Notes: generated by a model not told the origin, from the sequence alone. 8,113 bases of DNA from Pseudomonadota bacterium (GCA_022563655.1 JADFMW010000118.1:315-8427); one strand, 5' to 3'; shown: positions 1 through 6,253, counted from the stretch's first letter. Translations and numbers: made by a program.

Positions 1-1
1 C

Positions 2-520
2 GCCCTGGCAGCGTCGTCTGAACATCCAGATCCGAAGGTCTTGGACGAAATGATAGCCACACTATTTTGGGTCGAGAATCCACAAGCGACCTGGGGAGCG
101 TTAGAAGGCCTTGTCTTAGGGCGTTTACCTCTAATCGAGAATGCTGAGCTACGAGAGCAACTGGCGGCTTTGTACACGGAGAGGGACAAGATTGAAACCG
201 TGCGAGATGAAGAGGAAGGGAATTTACATGCGCTGTTAGCTTTTCTACGCCAAAAAGCCTCGCTTCCACAGCTTGCTAATACGACAGCCGCACGACGGCC
301 GCCAGGTTACGACACAGTTGTGTACGCCGACTTTGCGCTTCCACTGAGCACAACGCGAGATCATTCAGAACTGCTGAGGAACTCCGAATTTCTTGGTCTC
401 CTTGTGGCCAAATATTGGCATCAGCTTGATGCAACAAACCGTGATAATCGTTTTCTTAGTGATTCAGAATCCCTCATTGACCTAGTAGAGGTTGAACTAG
501 GAACAGAGCCTAGCGGATAA
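2..520 (+). CDS. Hypothetical protein, 3' part only (faint DUF6090-like features)
   Basis: This reading frame is open to the left edge, so the true start is probably outside the window. A TTG at 41 and an ATG at 50 are in frame, but neither has a clear ribosome binding site. About 172 codons are visible, ending at TAA 518-520. The product is soluble-looking and mostly helical, with no membrane segment in the visible part. Features include PLIENAELREQLAALY, a charged coiled-coil-like stretch (ERDKIETVRDEEEG), and an ending of the form SEFLGLLVAKYW...LIDLVEVEL. The pattern of a short-helix 'LIENAELR' block, an 'LLRNSEF' block and a final 'LI..VE.EL' reminds me of the C-terminal half of DUF6090-type proteins. 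This is memory-based pattern matching, not a search. Codon use is much more AT-rich than in all genes to the right, which suggests horizontally acquired DNA. Function unknown. Confidence 0.6.
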   Translation, partial: ALAASSEHPDPKVLDEMIATLFWVENPQATWGALEGLVLGRLPLIENAELREQLAALYTERDKIETVRDEEEGNLHALLAFLRQKASLPQLANTTAARRPPGYDTVVYADFALPLSTTRDHSELLRNSEFLGLLVAKYWHQLDATNRDNRFLSDSESLIDLVEVELGTEPSG

Positions 521-545
521 CTGAAATCCGAGATTGAATGGCCAC

Positions 546-1286
546 TCATGGCCGAAGGGCGAGGGCGATGAGTCCCCAAGGGTGCCGCATTATTCCCTCA
601 CGGCACATTATCGGGGTGATGGAAATGAAGAATTTTGCGATGGCCGCGCTCGCGGCGCCCCGCGCGTCCCCGCCGAAGGGCGTCGCGGCGAGCGCGGCGG
701 CGAGGTCGGCGAGCCGCTCGCGCGGCACGTGGTGCGTGGCGACGCCGCAGTAGAGCGCGTCGGCCGCCCCGAGCCGCGCGCCCACGAGCGCCAGGTACAT
801 GCCGAGCCCGCCCGGCATGCGCGAGAGAAAATAGGTTCCGCCGACGTCGGGGAACAGGCCGATGCCCGTCTCGGGCATGGCGAACAGAAGGTTCTCGGTC
901 GCCACCCGGTGCGAACCGTGCACCGACACCCCGACGCCGCCGCCCATCACCACGCCGTCGATCAGCGCGATGTACGGCTTGGGAAAGCTGAAGACGCGGT
1001 GGGTGAGGACGTACTCGTCGCGGTAGAACTCGACCGGCAGCGGGTCGCCGGGCCGCCCCATCGCCTCGTATAGCGCGCGGATATCGCCGCCGGCGCAGAA
1101 GGCGCGCCCGCCGGCGCCCTCGATCACGACCGCGCCGATGCGCCCGTCCGCCCCCCACTCGACGAGCCGGGCGTCGAGCCGGCGCGCCATCTCGAGCGTC
1201 AGCGCGTTGAGCACGCCGGGGCGGTTGAGCGTTATCCGCCCGAGCGCACCCGTGTCCTCGAACAGGATATCGCCGTCGCCGCCCAT
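546..1286 (-). CDS. 3-hydroxyisobutyryl-CoA hydrolase (enoyl-CoA hydratase/isomerase family), C-terminally truncated
   Basis: The family member predicted here hydrolyses 3-hydroxyisobutyryl-CoA to free 3-hydroxyisobutyrate in valine degradation. The crotonase fold is evident: RITLNRPGVLNAL near residue 17, the oxyanion-hole segment FCAGGDIRALYE (63-74), GGGVG (115-119), and the hydrolase-type block MPETGIGLFPDVGGTYFL (137-154). That block contains the expected catalytic Glu139 and Asp147. This block, rather than that of a plain enoyl-CoA hydratase, drives the call. Family members are usually about 350 residues. This frame gives 246, and only the first 216 or so look homologous; the last 30 residues are read through unrelated, AT-richer DNA. 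The C-terminal substrate-binding region (SPTSL and EYR-type motifs) is absent, so the gene is probably non-functional. The start ATG lies 7 nt after the acyl-CoA dehydrogenase stop, implying co-transcription with it. Confidence 0.8.
   Translation of the reverse strand: MGGDGDILFEDTGALGRITLNRPGVLNALTLEMARRLDARLVEWGADGRIGAVVIEGAGGRAFCAGGDIRALYEAMGRPGDPLPVEFYRDEYVLTHRVFSFPKPYIALIDGVVMGGGVGVSVHGSHRVATENLLFAMPETGIGLFPDVGGTYFLSRMPGGLGMYLALVGARLGAADALYCGVATHHVPRERLADLAAALAATPFGGDARGAASAAIAKFFISITPIMCREGIMRHPWGLIALALRP
630..645. other. Composition and homology break (foreign DNA junction)
   Basis: To the right of about 645 the sequence is extremely G+C-rich (51 of 60 bases in 661-720). To the left it abruptly turns AT-richer, with runs such as gaagaattttgcgatgg. 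On the minus strand the hydrolase protein matches its family up to about residue 216. From there the codons change (GCA AAA TTC TTC ATT TCC) and family resemblance stops. The break is placed by eye and could be off by 10-20 bases. No direct repeat, tRNA end or inverted terminal repeat is visible to identify the mechanism. A hairpin (GTGCCG at 582-587 pairing with CGGCAC at 601-606, 13-nt loop) lies just to the left, and its role is unclear. Confidence 0.6.
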
Positions 1287-1293
1287 CCGCCGC

Positions 1294-2433
1294 CTAGCCT
1301 TCGAGCAGCTTGCGGGCGATGATCACGCGCATGATCTCGTTGGTGCCCTCGAGGATCTGGTGGACGCGGACGTCGCGCAGGAAGCGCTCGATCGGGTAGT
1401 CCCGGAGATAGCCGTAGCCGCCGTGAAGCTGCAGCGCCTCGTTGCACACGTGAAAGCCCACGTCGGTGGCGTAGCGCTTGGCCATGGCGCAGTGCATGGT
1501 CGCGTCGGCGGCGCCGGCGTCGAGCGTGGCGGCGGCGCTCAGCACCATCAGCCGCGCCGCCTCGAGCTCGGTCGCCATGTCGGCGAGCTTGAACTGGAGC
1601 GCCTGGAAGTCGGCGAGGCGCTGGCCGAACTGCGTTCGCACGAGCATGTGCGCGCGCGCCGCCTCGAGGCAGGCGCGGGCGCCGCCGAGCGAGCATGCGG
1701 CGATGTTGACGCGGCCGCCGTCGAGCCCGCGCATGGCGATCTTGAAGCCCTCGCCCTCGGCGCCGAGGCGGTTGGCGACCGGCACCCGGCAGTCCTCGAA
1801 GATGACCGCCGCCGTCGGCTGGCTGTGCCAGCCCAGCTTCTTCTCCTGCTTGCCGAAGCTGAGCCCCGGCGCGCCGTCCTCGACCACGAGGCACGAGATG
1901 CCGCGCGGCCCTTCCTCGCCGGTGCGCACCATGCACATATAAAGGCCGCTCCGCGACCCGCCCGAGACGAACGCCTTGGCGCCGTTGAGCACGTAGGAGT
2001 CGCCGTCGCGCGCGGCGCGGGTCGTGAGCGCGGCGGCGTCGGAGCCCGAGCCGGGCTCGGTGAGACAATAGCTCGCGAACGTGTCCATCCGCGCCAGCGC
2101 GGGAAGCCAGCGCCGGCGCTGATCGTCCGAGCCGAAGGCGTCGACCATCCACGCCACCATGTTGTGGATCGAGATGTAGGCGGCGGTCGAGGCGCAGCCG
2201 GCCGCGAGCTCCTCGAAGATCAGCGCCCCATCGAGCCGGCTCAGGCCCGCGCCGCCGACGTCGCCCTTGACGTAGATCGCGGCGAAGCCCAGCGCCGCCG
2301 CCTTGCGCAGCGTCTCGACCGGAAAGGTGCAATCCTCGTCCCACCCGGCCGCGAACGGCGTCATCTCGTTCGCCGCGAAGTCGCGGGCGAGCTCCCGGAA
2401 CGCGCGCTGCTCCTCGGACAGCTCGAAGTCCAT
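1294..2433 (-). CDS. Acyl-CoA dehydrogenase, isobutyryl-CoA dehydrogenase-like
   Basis: A 379-residue FAD flavoenzyme that oxidises an acyl-CoA at the alpha-beta bond and passes electrons to ETF. Isobutyryl-CoA in valine catabolism is the likely substrate. The start is set at ATG 2433 because MDFELSEEQRAF is the canonical N-terminus and GTGAGG lies about 10 nt upstream; the in-frame extension to 2571 is rich in Arg, Ala and Cys and unlike the family. Visible motifs are the family signature YCLTEPGSGSD (122-132), GLDGGRVNIAACSLGGAR (237-254, typical of the ACAD8/isobutyryl branch), and LHGGYGYLRDYPIERFLRD (336-354). The segment ILEGTNEIMR (360-369) supplies the catalytic Glu362. Length is normal for the family. 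It is followed at 7 nt by the 3-hydroxyisobutyryl-CoA hydrolase gene, which acts two steps later in the same pathway and supports the valine assignment. A short/branched-chain or general short-chain acyl-CoA substrate remains possible. Confidence 0.9.
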   Translation of the reverse strand: MDFELSEEQRAFRELARDFAANEMTPFAAGWDEDCTFPVETLRKAAALGFAAIYVKGDVGGAGLSRLDGALIFEELAAGCASTAAYISIHNMVAWMVDAFGSDDQRRRWLPALARMDTFASYCLTEPGSGSDAAALTTRAARDGDSYVLNGAKAFVSGGSRSGLYMCMVRTGEEGPRGISCLVVEDGAPGLSFGKQEKKLGWHSQPTAAVIFEDCRVPVANRLGAEGEGFKIAMRGLDGGRVNIAACSLGGARACLEAARAHMLVRTQFGQRLADFQALQFKLADMATELEAARLMVLSAAATLDAGAADATMHCAMAKRYATDVGFHVCNEALQLHGGYGYLRDYPIERFLRDVRVHQILEGTNEIMRVIIARKLLEG

Positions 2434-2471
2434 CGGCCGGGCCTCACCCGCTTGGCGGCGCTGCTCGCCCG

Positions 2472-2500
2472 ACTGTACCCCGAAGTCTCGCCAAGGCCAA
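2472..2500 (-). promoter_or_regulatory. Candidate sigma-70-type promoter for the valine-catabolism pair
   Basis: Reading the minus strand, TTGGCC (2500-2495) is followed after exactly 17 nt by TACAGT (2477-2472), each matching 4 of 6 consensus bases. Transcription would begin near 2465 and leave a leader of about 30 nt before the ATG at 2433. The spacing is ideal but the hexamers are ordinary in such DNA, so this is a prediction only. The rest of the divergent gap (2501-2616) shows nothing I can name. Confidence 0.3.
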
Positions 2501-2627
2501 TGGACCGAGCGGCAACGCCGACAGGCAGCCAAGCCAACCGCCGCGGGCGGCGCCAAGCGAGGGCTAGCCATCGATCATGTAGCACTCGCCTCATGTCGGC
2601 TCACGTTGCCTCACGGGGGGATTCCCC

Positions 2628-2656
2628 TTGCCAAGGGTTATTCCTTACATTAATGT
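2628..2656 (+). promoter_or_regulatory. Candidate promoter of the toxin-antitoxin operon
   Basis: TTGCCA (2628-2633) is a 5/6 match to the -35 consensus. A 17-nt spacer later, TAATGT (2651-2656) is a weak -10. It lies directly upstream of the antitoxin, in a locally AT-rich stretch of an otherwise very GC-rich region. The -10 lies inside the 20-bp palindrome at 2642-2661, as expected for autorepression by the antitoxin or the toxin-antitoxin complex. A shifted -10 within TACATTAAT is possible. Confidence 0.4.
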
Positions 2657-2661
2657 AAGGA
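2642..2661. promoter_or_regulatory. Perfect 20-bp palindrome, probable antitoxin operator
   Basis: The sequence TCCTTACATTAATGTAAGGA reads identically on both strands with no mismatch. It is centred between 2651 and 2652, some 36 bases before the antitoxin start. A perfect dyad of this length in front of an AbrB/SpoVT-fold gene is what a dimeric autoregulator would bind. It is flanked on the left by two shorter palindromes, GGGGATTCCCC (2617-2627) and CCCTTGCCAAGGG (2625-2637). On the right it abuts AGGATTCCT (2658-2666). The autoregulator role follows from the family and has not been shown here. Confidence 0.6.
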
Positions 2662-2687
2662 TTCCTACAAAGCGAAAGGAAACTCCC

Positions 2688-2960
2688 TTGGCTTTGGCAA
2701 CGCTGACATCGAAGGGGCAGACGACGATCCCAAAGTCCGTGCGGGAGAAGCTGGCGCTGAAGGCGGGAGACCGGCTGGAGTTTCTCGTTCAGGACGACGG
2801 CGCCGTCTTGATGATCGCGGCCACCGTGTCGCTCGACGACCTGGAGGGCATGCTGTCCCCACCTCCTCGACCGGTTACCCTGGAGGAGATGGGCCGGGCC
2901 ATCCGGAACCGGGCCATCCGGAAACGGAGCGCCGCGAAAACCGGTCCCGGTAGGGCGTGA
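2688..2960 (+). CDS. AbrB/SpoVT-fold antitoxin (VapB-like)
   Basis: A 90-residue protein whose N-terminal half (residues about 5-43) is a swapped-hairpin AbrB/MazE/SpoVT DNA-binding domain: TLTSKGQTTIPKSVREKL, then AGDRLEFLVQDDGAVLMI. The C-terminal half (LDDLEGMLSPPPRPVTLEEM, then Arg-rich repeats) should be the flexible toxin-neutralising tail. I place the start at TTG 2688 because AAAGGA sits 7 nt upstream and the domain begins right after it. An earlier in-frame TTG at 2628 would translate straight through the palindromic promoter region and adds residues foreign to the family. A second TTG at 2694 is a minor alternative. The stop overlaps the toxin start as GTGA, so the two are translationally coupled. 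The expected roles are to neutralise the PIN toxin and repress its own operon by binding the upstream palindrome. Confidence 0.85.
   Translation: MALATLTSKGQTTIPKSVREKLALKAGDRLEFLVQDDGAVLMIAATVSLDDLEGMLSPPPRPVTLEEMGRAIRNRAIRKRSAAKTGPGRA
2895..2924 (+). repeat. Tandem 15-bp duplication inside the antitoxin gene
   Basis: CGGGCCATCCGGAAC (2895-2909) is followed immediately by CGGGCCATCCGGAAA (2910-2924), 14 of 15 bases identical. The unit is five codons, so the frame is kept and the antitoxin tail reads RAIRN-RAIRK (residues 70-79). It lies in the presumed toxin-contacting tail. Confidence 0.85.
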
Positions 2961-3355
2961 AGGGCCTCGACACCAACGTCCTTGTGCGCTTCCTGGTCAG
3001 GGACGATGCGCCGCAGGCGAGGCGCGCGGCGGCCTATATTCGCGCCGAGTGTCACCCAGACCGGCCTTGTCTCGTCAATCGCATCGTCCTGTGCGAGCTG
3101 GATTGGGTCTTGGCTTCGGCATATGGGTATCCTCGCGCGGAGATTGCCGACGTGGTGGAGAAACTGCTGCGCGCCGATGCGCTTCTGGTCGAAGACTCCG
3201 AGACCGCTTGGCAGGGGCTGCGCGCATACCGGACCGGCGCCGCCGACCTTGCCGCTTGCCTGATGGGCGCAGTCAACCGGCGGCTGGGGTGCGACTCGAC
3301 CGCGACGTTCGACCGCGCGGCTGCAAGGCTGGCCGAGTTCGAGCTCCTGGCCTAA
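2957..3355 (+). CDS. vapC: PIN-domain ribonuclease toxin (VapC-like)
   Basis: A 132-residue single-domain PIN protein, the usual size for a VapC toxin. Such toxins are magnesium-dependent endoribonucleases that cleave specific RNAs (often tRNA or rRNA) when freed from the antitoxin. The conserved acidic residues are in place: Asp5 in GLDTNVLVRFL, Glu47 in LCELDWVL, Asp97 in GAADLAACLMG and Asp119 in STATFDRAA. The active site therefore looks intact. The start is GTG 2957, overlapping the antitoxin stop by 4 bases (GTGA), which gives immediate access to the DTN motif. Translation begins without a strong ribosome binding site of its own (TAGGGC just before), consistent with coupling. It is paired with an AbrB-fold antitoxin, a well-known VapBC arrangement. 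The RNA target cannot be read from sequence. Confidence 0.9.
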   Translation: MKGLDTNVLVRFLVRDDAPQARRAAAYIRAECHPDRPCLVNRIVLCELDWVLASAYGYPRAEIADVVEKLLRADALLVEDSETAWQGLRAYRTGAADLAACLMGAVNRRLGCDSTATFDRAAARLAEFELLA

Positions 3356-3437
3356 GCGCACGAGAGCGACCGCTCGCAGCGACGAAAAGTATTCGCCGAT
3401 GTCGTGGCGGCAGCGAAACCCCGGAAGCCGGAGCCGC

Positions 3438-3466
3438 TTGCAACCCCAAGCAGGGAAGGGTATGTC
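3438..3466 (+). promoter_or_regulatory. Weak candidate promoter for hemB
   Basis: TTGCAA (3438-3443), a 17-nt spacer and TATGTC (3461-3466) stand about 75 nt before the hemB start, in the 184-nt gap after the toxin gene. The -10 matches only 3 of 6 bases. It is listed because nothing else in the gap (3356-3539) resembles a promoter, and no clear terminator follows the toxin gene. Read-through from the toxin-antitoxin operon is an alternative. Confidence 0.2.
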
Positions 3467-3539
3467 AGGCCGACGGCCGGGAGCGGGCGCGGCGGCGGCC
3501 CTCCGGCGCTGTCGAGTGAACCCTGGAGCGGCTTGAAAC

Positions 3540-4574
3540 GTGGCAAGCCCCAAGGCGCCAACGCCCATCGGGCCCATCGGCCCCATCGGCGCATACCCGC
3601 GCACCCGGCTCCGGCGCAACCGGCGCGACGACTGGTCGCGCCGCCTGGTCGCCGAAAACCGCCTCACGGCCGACGATCTGATCTGGCCGGCCTTCGTCCA
3701 CGATCGCGAGGGCAAGGCCGAGGTGCCGTCGATGCCGGGGCAGGCGCGGCTCTCGATCGAGCTGTTGGTCGAGGCGGCGCGCGAGGCGAAGGACCTCGGC
3801 ATCCCGGTGATCGCCGCGTTCCCGGTGGTCCCGGACGAGCGTAAGTCGCCCGACGGCGGCGAAGCCTTGAACCCCGACAATATCGTCTGCCGCGCCGTCG
3901 CCGCGGTGAAGCACGCGGTGCCGGGACTCGGCGTGCTGTGCGACGTGGCGCTCGACCCCTTCACCAGCCACGGCCACGACGGCCTGGTGCGCGACGGCTA
4001 CGTGGTCAACGACGAGACCGTCGAGGTGTTGTGCCGCCAAGCGCTGGCGCAGGCCGAGGCCGGCTGCGACATCATCGCGCCCTCGGACATGATGGACGGG
4101 CGCATCGGCGCGATCCGCCGGGCGCTCGACGAGAACGGGTACGAGCACGTGCGCATCATGGCCTACGCCGCCAAGTACGCCTCGGCGTTCTACGGCCCGT
4201 TCCGCGACGCCGTCGGCTCGGCGCCGGCGCTCGGCGAGGGCGACAAGCGCACCTACCAGATGGACCCGGCCAACAGCGACGAAGCGTTGCGCGAGGTGGC
4301 GCTCGACCTCCAGGAGGGCGCCGACATGGTGATGGTCAAGCCCGGCATGCCCTACCTCGACATCGTGCGCCGGGTGAAGGACGCCTTCGGGGTGCCGACC
4401 TACGCCTACCAGGTGAGCGGCGAGTACGCCATGCTCAAGGCCGCCGCCGCCAACGGCTGGCTCGACGGCGAGCGGGCGATGCTCGAGGTGCTCATCGGCT
4501 TCAAGCGGGCCGGCGCCGACGGCATCCTGACCTACGCGGCGATCGAGGTCGCCAAGCGGTTGCGCGCCGGCTGA
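3540..4574 (+). CDS. hemB: Delta-aminolevulinic acid dehydratase (porphobilinogen synthase)
   Basis: This enzyme condenses two 5-aminolevulinate molecules into porphobilinogen, the second common step of tetrapyrrole (heme, corrin) synthesis, in the cytoplasm. The 344-residue protein matches full-length family size. Both Schiff-base lysines are present: Lys212 in AYAAKYASAFYGPF and Lys267 in MVMVKPGMPYLD. The metal loop is DVALDPFTSHGHDG (135-148). The three cysteines of zinc enzymes are replaced by Ala137, Asp139 and Asp147, the Asp-rich, magnesium-type arrangement known from Pseudomonas and alphaproteobacteria. The N-terminal arm (RTRLRRNRRDDWSRRLVAEN) is the usual oligomerisation arm. The start is GTG 3540, with GGAG 11 nt upstream; no ATG is available in the N-terminal region. 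Residues 9-17 are a PIG-PIG-PIG repeat. The phosphate transporter follows 88 nt downstream on the same strand. Confidence 0.96.
   Translation: MASPKAPTPIGPIGPIGAYPRTRLRRNRRDDWSRRLVAENRLTADDLIWPAFVHDREGKAEVPSMPGQARLSIELLVEAAREAKDLGIPVIAAFPVVPDERKSPDGGEALNPDNIVCRAVAAVKHAVPGLGVLCDVALDPFTSHGHDGLVRDGYVVNDETVEVLCRQALAQAEAGCDIIAPSDMMDGRIGAIRRALDENGYEHVRIMAYAAKYASAFYGPFRDAVGSAPALGEGDKRTYQMDPANSDEALREVALDLQEGADMVMVKPGMPYLDIVRRVKDAFGVPTYAYQVSGEYAMLKAAAANGWLDGERAMLEVLIGFKRAGADGILTYAAIEVAKRLRAG
3564..3590 (+). repeat. Triple 9-bp tandem repeat at the 5' end of hemB
   Basis: Three copies in a row of CCCATCGGS: CCCATCGGG, CCCATCGGC, CCCATCGGC. The repeat is in codon register and gives three Pro-Ile-Gly units just before the conserved N-terminal arm. 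Copy number can vary in such tracts without shifting the frame. Confidence 0.85.
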
Positions 4575-4662
4575 GCGGGCGAGATCGGCCCCTGGCGAGA
4601 GGCTTCGGCGCGAGCGTGGGCGCGACTTCAGCCAAACATGAACGGCCAACCCAAGGGCCAGG

Positions 4663-6234
4663 ATGATTAGCTCGAACCCTCGCGACGCCGCCGGCAAGGA
4701 GGCCGGGCTTCGCCTTCTCGCCGGGGTGGCCATGCTGGTGGGGGCCGCGGCGTACGTGGCGACCGAGGTATCCGGCCACCCGCAGGCGCTGGTGGTCGGC
4801 GTGGCCGGCCTCGTCGGCATGTACGTGGCCATGAACATCGGCGCCAACGACGTCGCCAACAACGTCGGCGCGGCGGTCGGCTCGCGCGCGCTGACGATGA
4901 CCGGGGCGCTTGCCATCGCGGTGGTGTTCGAGGCTGCGGGCGCGGTCTTTGCCGGCGGCGACGTGGTGGCAACGATCTCGAAGGGGATCATCGACCCGCA
5001 CCGCGTCGCCACCGCCGATCACTTCGTTTGGCTCATGCTCGCCGCGCTGCTCGCCGCCGGGGTGTGGATTAACCTCGCGACCTACGTCGGCGCGCCGGTG
5101 TCGACCACGCACGCGATCGTCGGCGGCGTGCTGGGCGCCGGGACGGCCGCCGCGGGCATCGACGTCGTCGATTGGCCCGTGATGGGCAAGATCGCCGCCA
5201 GCTGGGTGATCTCCCCGCTCATGGGCGCGGCCATCGCGGCCGCCTTGCTGGCCTTTATCAAGGCGGCGATCATCTTTCGCGAGGACAGAATCGCGGCGGC
5301 CCGGAAATGGGTGCCGGCGCTGGTCGCGGTGATCGGCGCGGCGTTCGCCGCCTACCTCATGATGAAGGGCCTGAAGCGGGTCTGGAAGCCCGACCCGGCG
5401 ACCACGCTGGCGGTCTCGGGCGCCGCCTTCGCGACCATATTCGTGATCGTCAGGCCGATGGTGGCCGCCGCCGCCGAGACCATGGAGAACACCCGCGAGG
5501 ACGTGGGCCGCCTGTTCACCATTCCGCTGATCGGCGGCGCCGCGCTGTTGTGCTTCGCCCACGGCTCCAACGACGTCGCCAACGCCATCGGCCCGCTCGC
5601 CGCGATCGTCTCGGCCGCCGGCGAGGGCGGCGTCGCGGCCACGGTGGTCCTGCCTCCTTGGGTGATCGTGATCGGCGCGTTGGGGCTGTCGGCCGGTCTC
5701 GCGCTGTTCGGCGGCAAGCTGGTCCAAACGGTCGGCACCGAGATCACCGAGATCGACCGGGTGCGCGCCTTCGCGGTGGTGCTGTCGGCGGCCGTCACGG
5801 TCATCATCGCCTCCGCGTTGGCGCTTCCCGTGAGCTCGACCCACATCACGCTGGGCGCGATCTTCGGCATCGGCTTTTTGCGCGAGTACCTCGAGAATCA
5901 GGCCGAAAAGGTCAGGATCATCCGCGAGTTCTTCGACGACGAGACCGAGCCCAGCCTGTTCGACACCGCGAGGGGAGAAATCGAATGGCGGCACTCCGTC
6001 TTGCAGCGGGCGCTCAAGGACCTGCTGCCCGAACGCGACCGAATCCGCTACTTCGAGCTCACGCAGCAGGCCGAGGCGGCGGTGACCAACTGGCAGCGCA
6101 AGAAGCTGGTCAGGCGCTCGCTTCTGCGCACGATCGTGATGGCGTGGCTGATCACGGTGCCGGCCACGGCGGCGATCGCCGGCCTGCTCTACCTCGGCGC
6201 GACGGCGATCGTTGGACCGCCGGGCCAGGGCTGA
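4663..6234 (+). CDS. pit: Inorganic phosphate transporter, Pit (PHO4) family
   Basis: An inner-membrane low-affinity phosphate permease driven by cation symport. The 523-residue protein shows the internal duplication that defines the family: GANDVANN (60-67) and GSNDVANA (301-308). Each half also has a second motif, VSTTHAIVG (146-154) and VSSTHITLG (390-398). Hydrophobic segments run through about 17-232, 246-263 and 284-405. They are followed by a charged cytoplasmic stretch (about 408-486) and a final membrane helix (about 489-515), the layout of PitA-type proteins. The start ATG 4663 is preceded by AAGGGCCAGG. No PhoU-like or DUF47 partner lies beside it, so regulation by that route is not indicated. 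Sulfate transport (CysP-type relatives) is a less likely alternative. The gap before it (4575-4662) shows no clear promoter, so read-through from hemB is possible. Confidence 0.93.
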   Translation: MISSNPRDAAGKEAGLRLLAGVAMLVGAAAYVATEVSGHPQALVVGVAGLVGMYVAMNIGANDVANNVGAAVGSRALTMTGALAIAVVFEAAGAVFAGGDVVATISKGIIDPHRVATADHFVWLMLAALLAAGVWINLATYVGAPVSTTHAIVGGVLGAGTAAAGIDVVDWPVMGKIAASWVISPLMGAAIAAALLAFIKAAIIFREDRIAAARKWVPALVAVIGAAFAAYLMMKGLKRVWKPDPATTLAVSGAAFATIFVIVRPMVAAAAETMENTREDVGRLFTIPLIGGAALLCFAHGSNDVANAIGPLAAIVSAAGEGGVAATVVLPPWVIVIGALGLSAGLALFGGKLVQTVGTEITEIDRVRAFAVVLSAAVTVIIASALALPVSSTHITLGAIFGIGFLREYLENQAEKVRIIREFFDDETEPSLFDTARGEIEWRHSVLQRALKDLLPERDRIRYFELTQQAEAAVTNWQRKKLVRRSLLRTIVMAWLITVPATAAIAGLLYLGATAIVGPPGQG

Positions 6235-6253
6235 GACGGCCCCGGAAATCCGG

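Noticed and set aside
576..611. Partial similarity to the toxin-antitoxin operator (CCAAGGG then TTATTCC and ACATTA) near the left junction
   Set aside because: The shared words are 6-7 bases, interrupted by different insertions, and the dyad is absent; chance is the simpler explanation.
538..753. Small plus-strand frame with a start resembling a secretion signal (MKNFAMAALAA)
   Set aside because: It crosses the composition break and becomes Arg/Ser-rich antisense of the hydrolase; there is no hydrophobic core of proper length.
2434..2571. N-terminal extension of the acyl-CoA dehydrogenase to 2571
   Set aside because: The extra 46 residues are unlike the family and would be translated through a candidate promoter; MDFELSEEQR at 2433 is the standard start with an upstream ribosome binding site.
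1138..2658. Long plus-strand open frame opposite the acyl-CoA dehydrogenase
   Set aside because: The opposite strand has complete acyl-CoA dehydrogenase signatures; this frame is low-complexity Ala/Arg/His/Glu without motifs.
2628..2687. Upstream TTG start (2628) for the antitoxin
   Set aside because: It coincides with the -35 hexamer and translates through the operator palindrome; TTG 2688 has a properly spaced AAAGGA and begins at the AbrB domain.
3465..5012. Minus-strand open frame of 515 codons over hemB and the start of the transporter
   Set aside because: Shadow of hemB and the transporter; its composition is rich in Val, His, Arg and Ala and has no family features.
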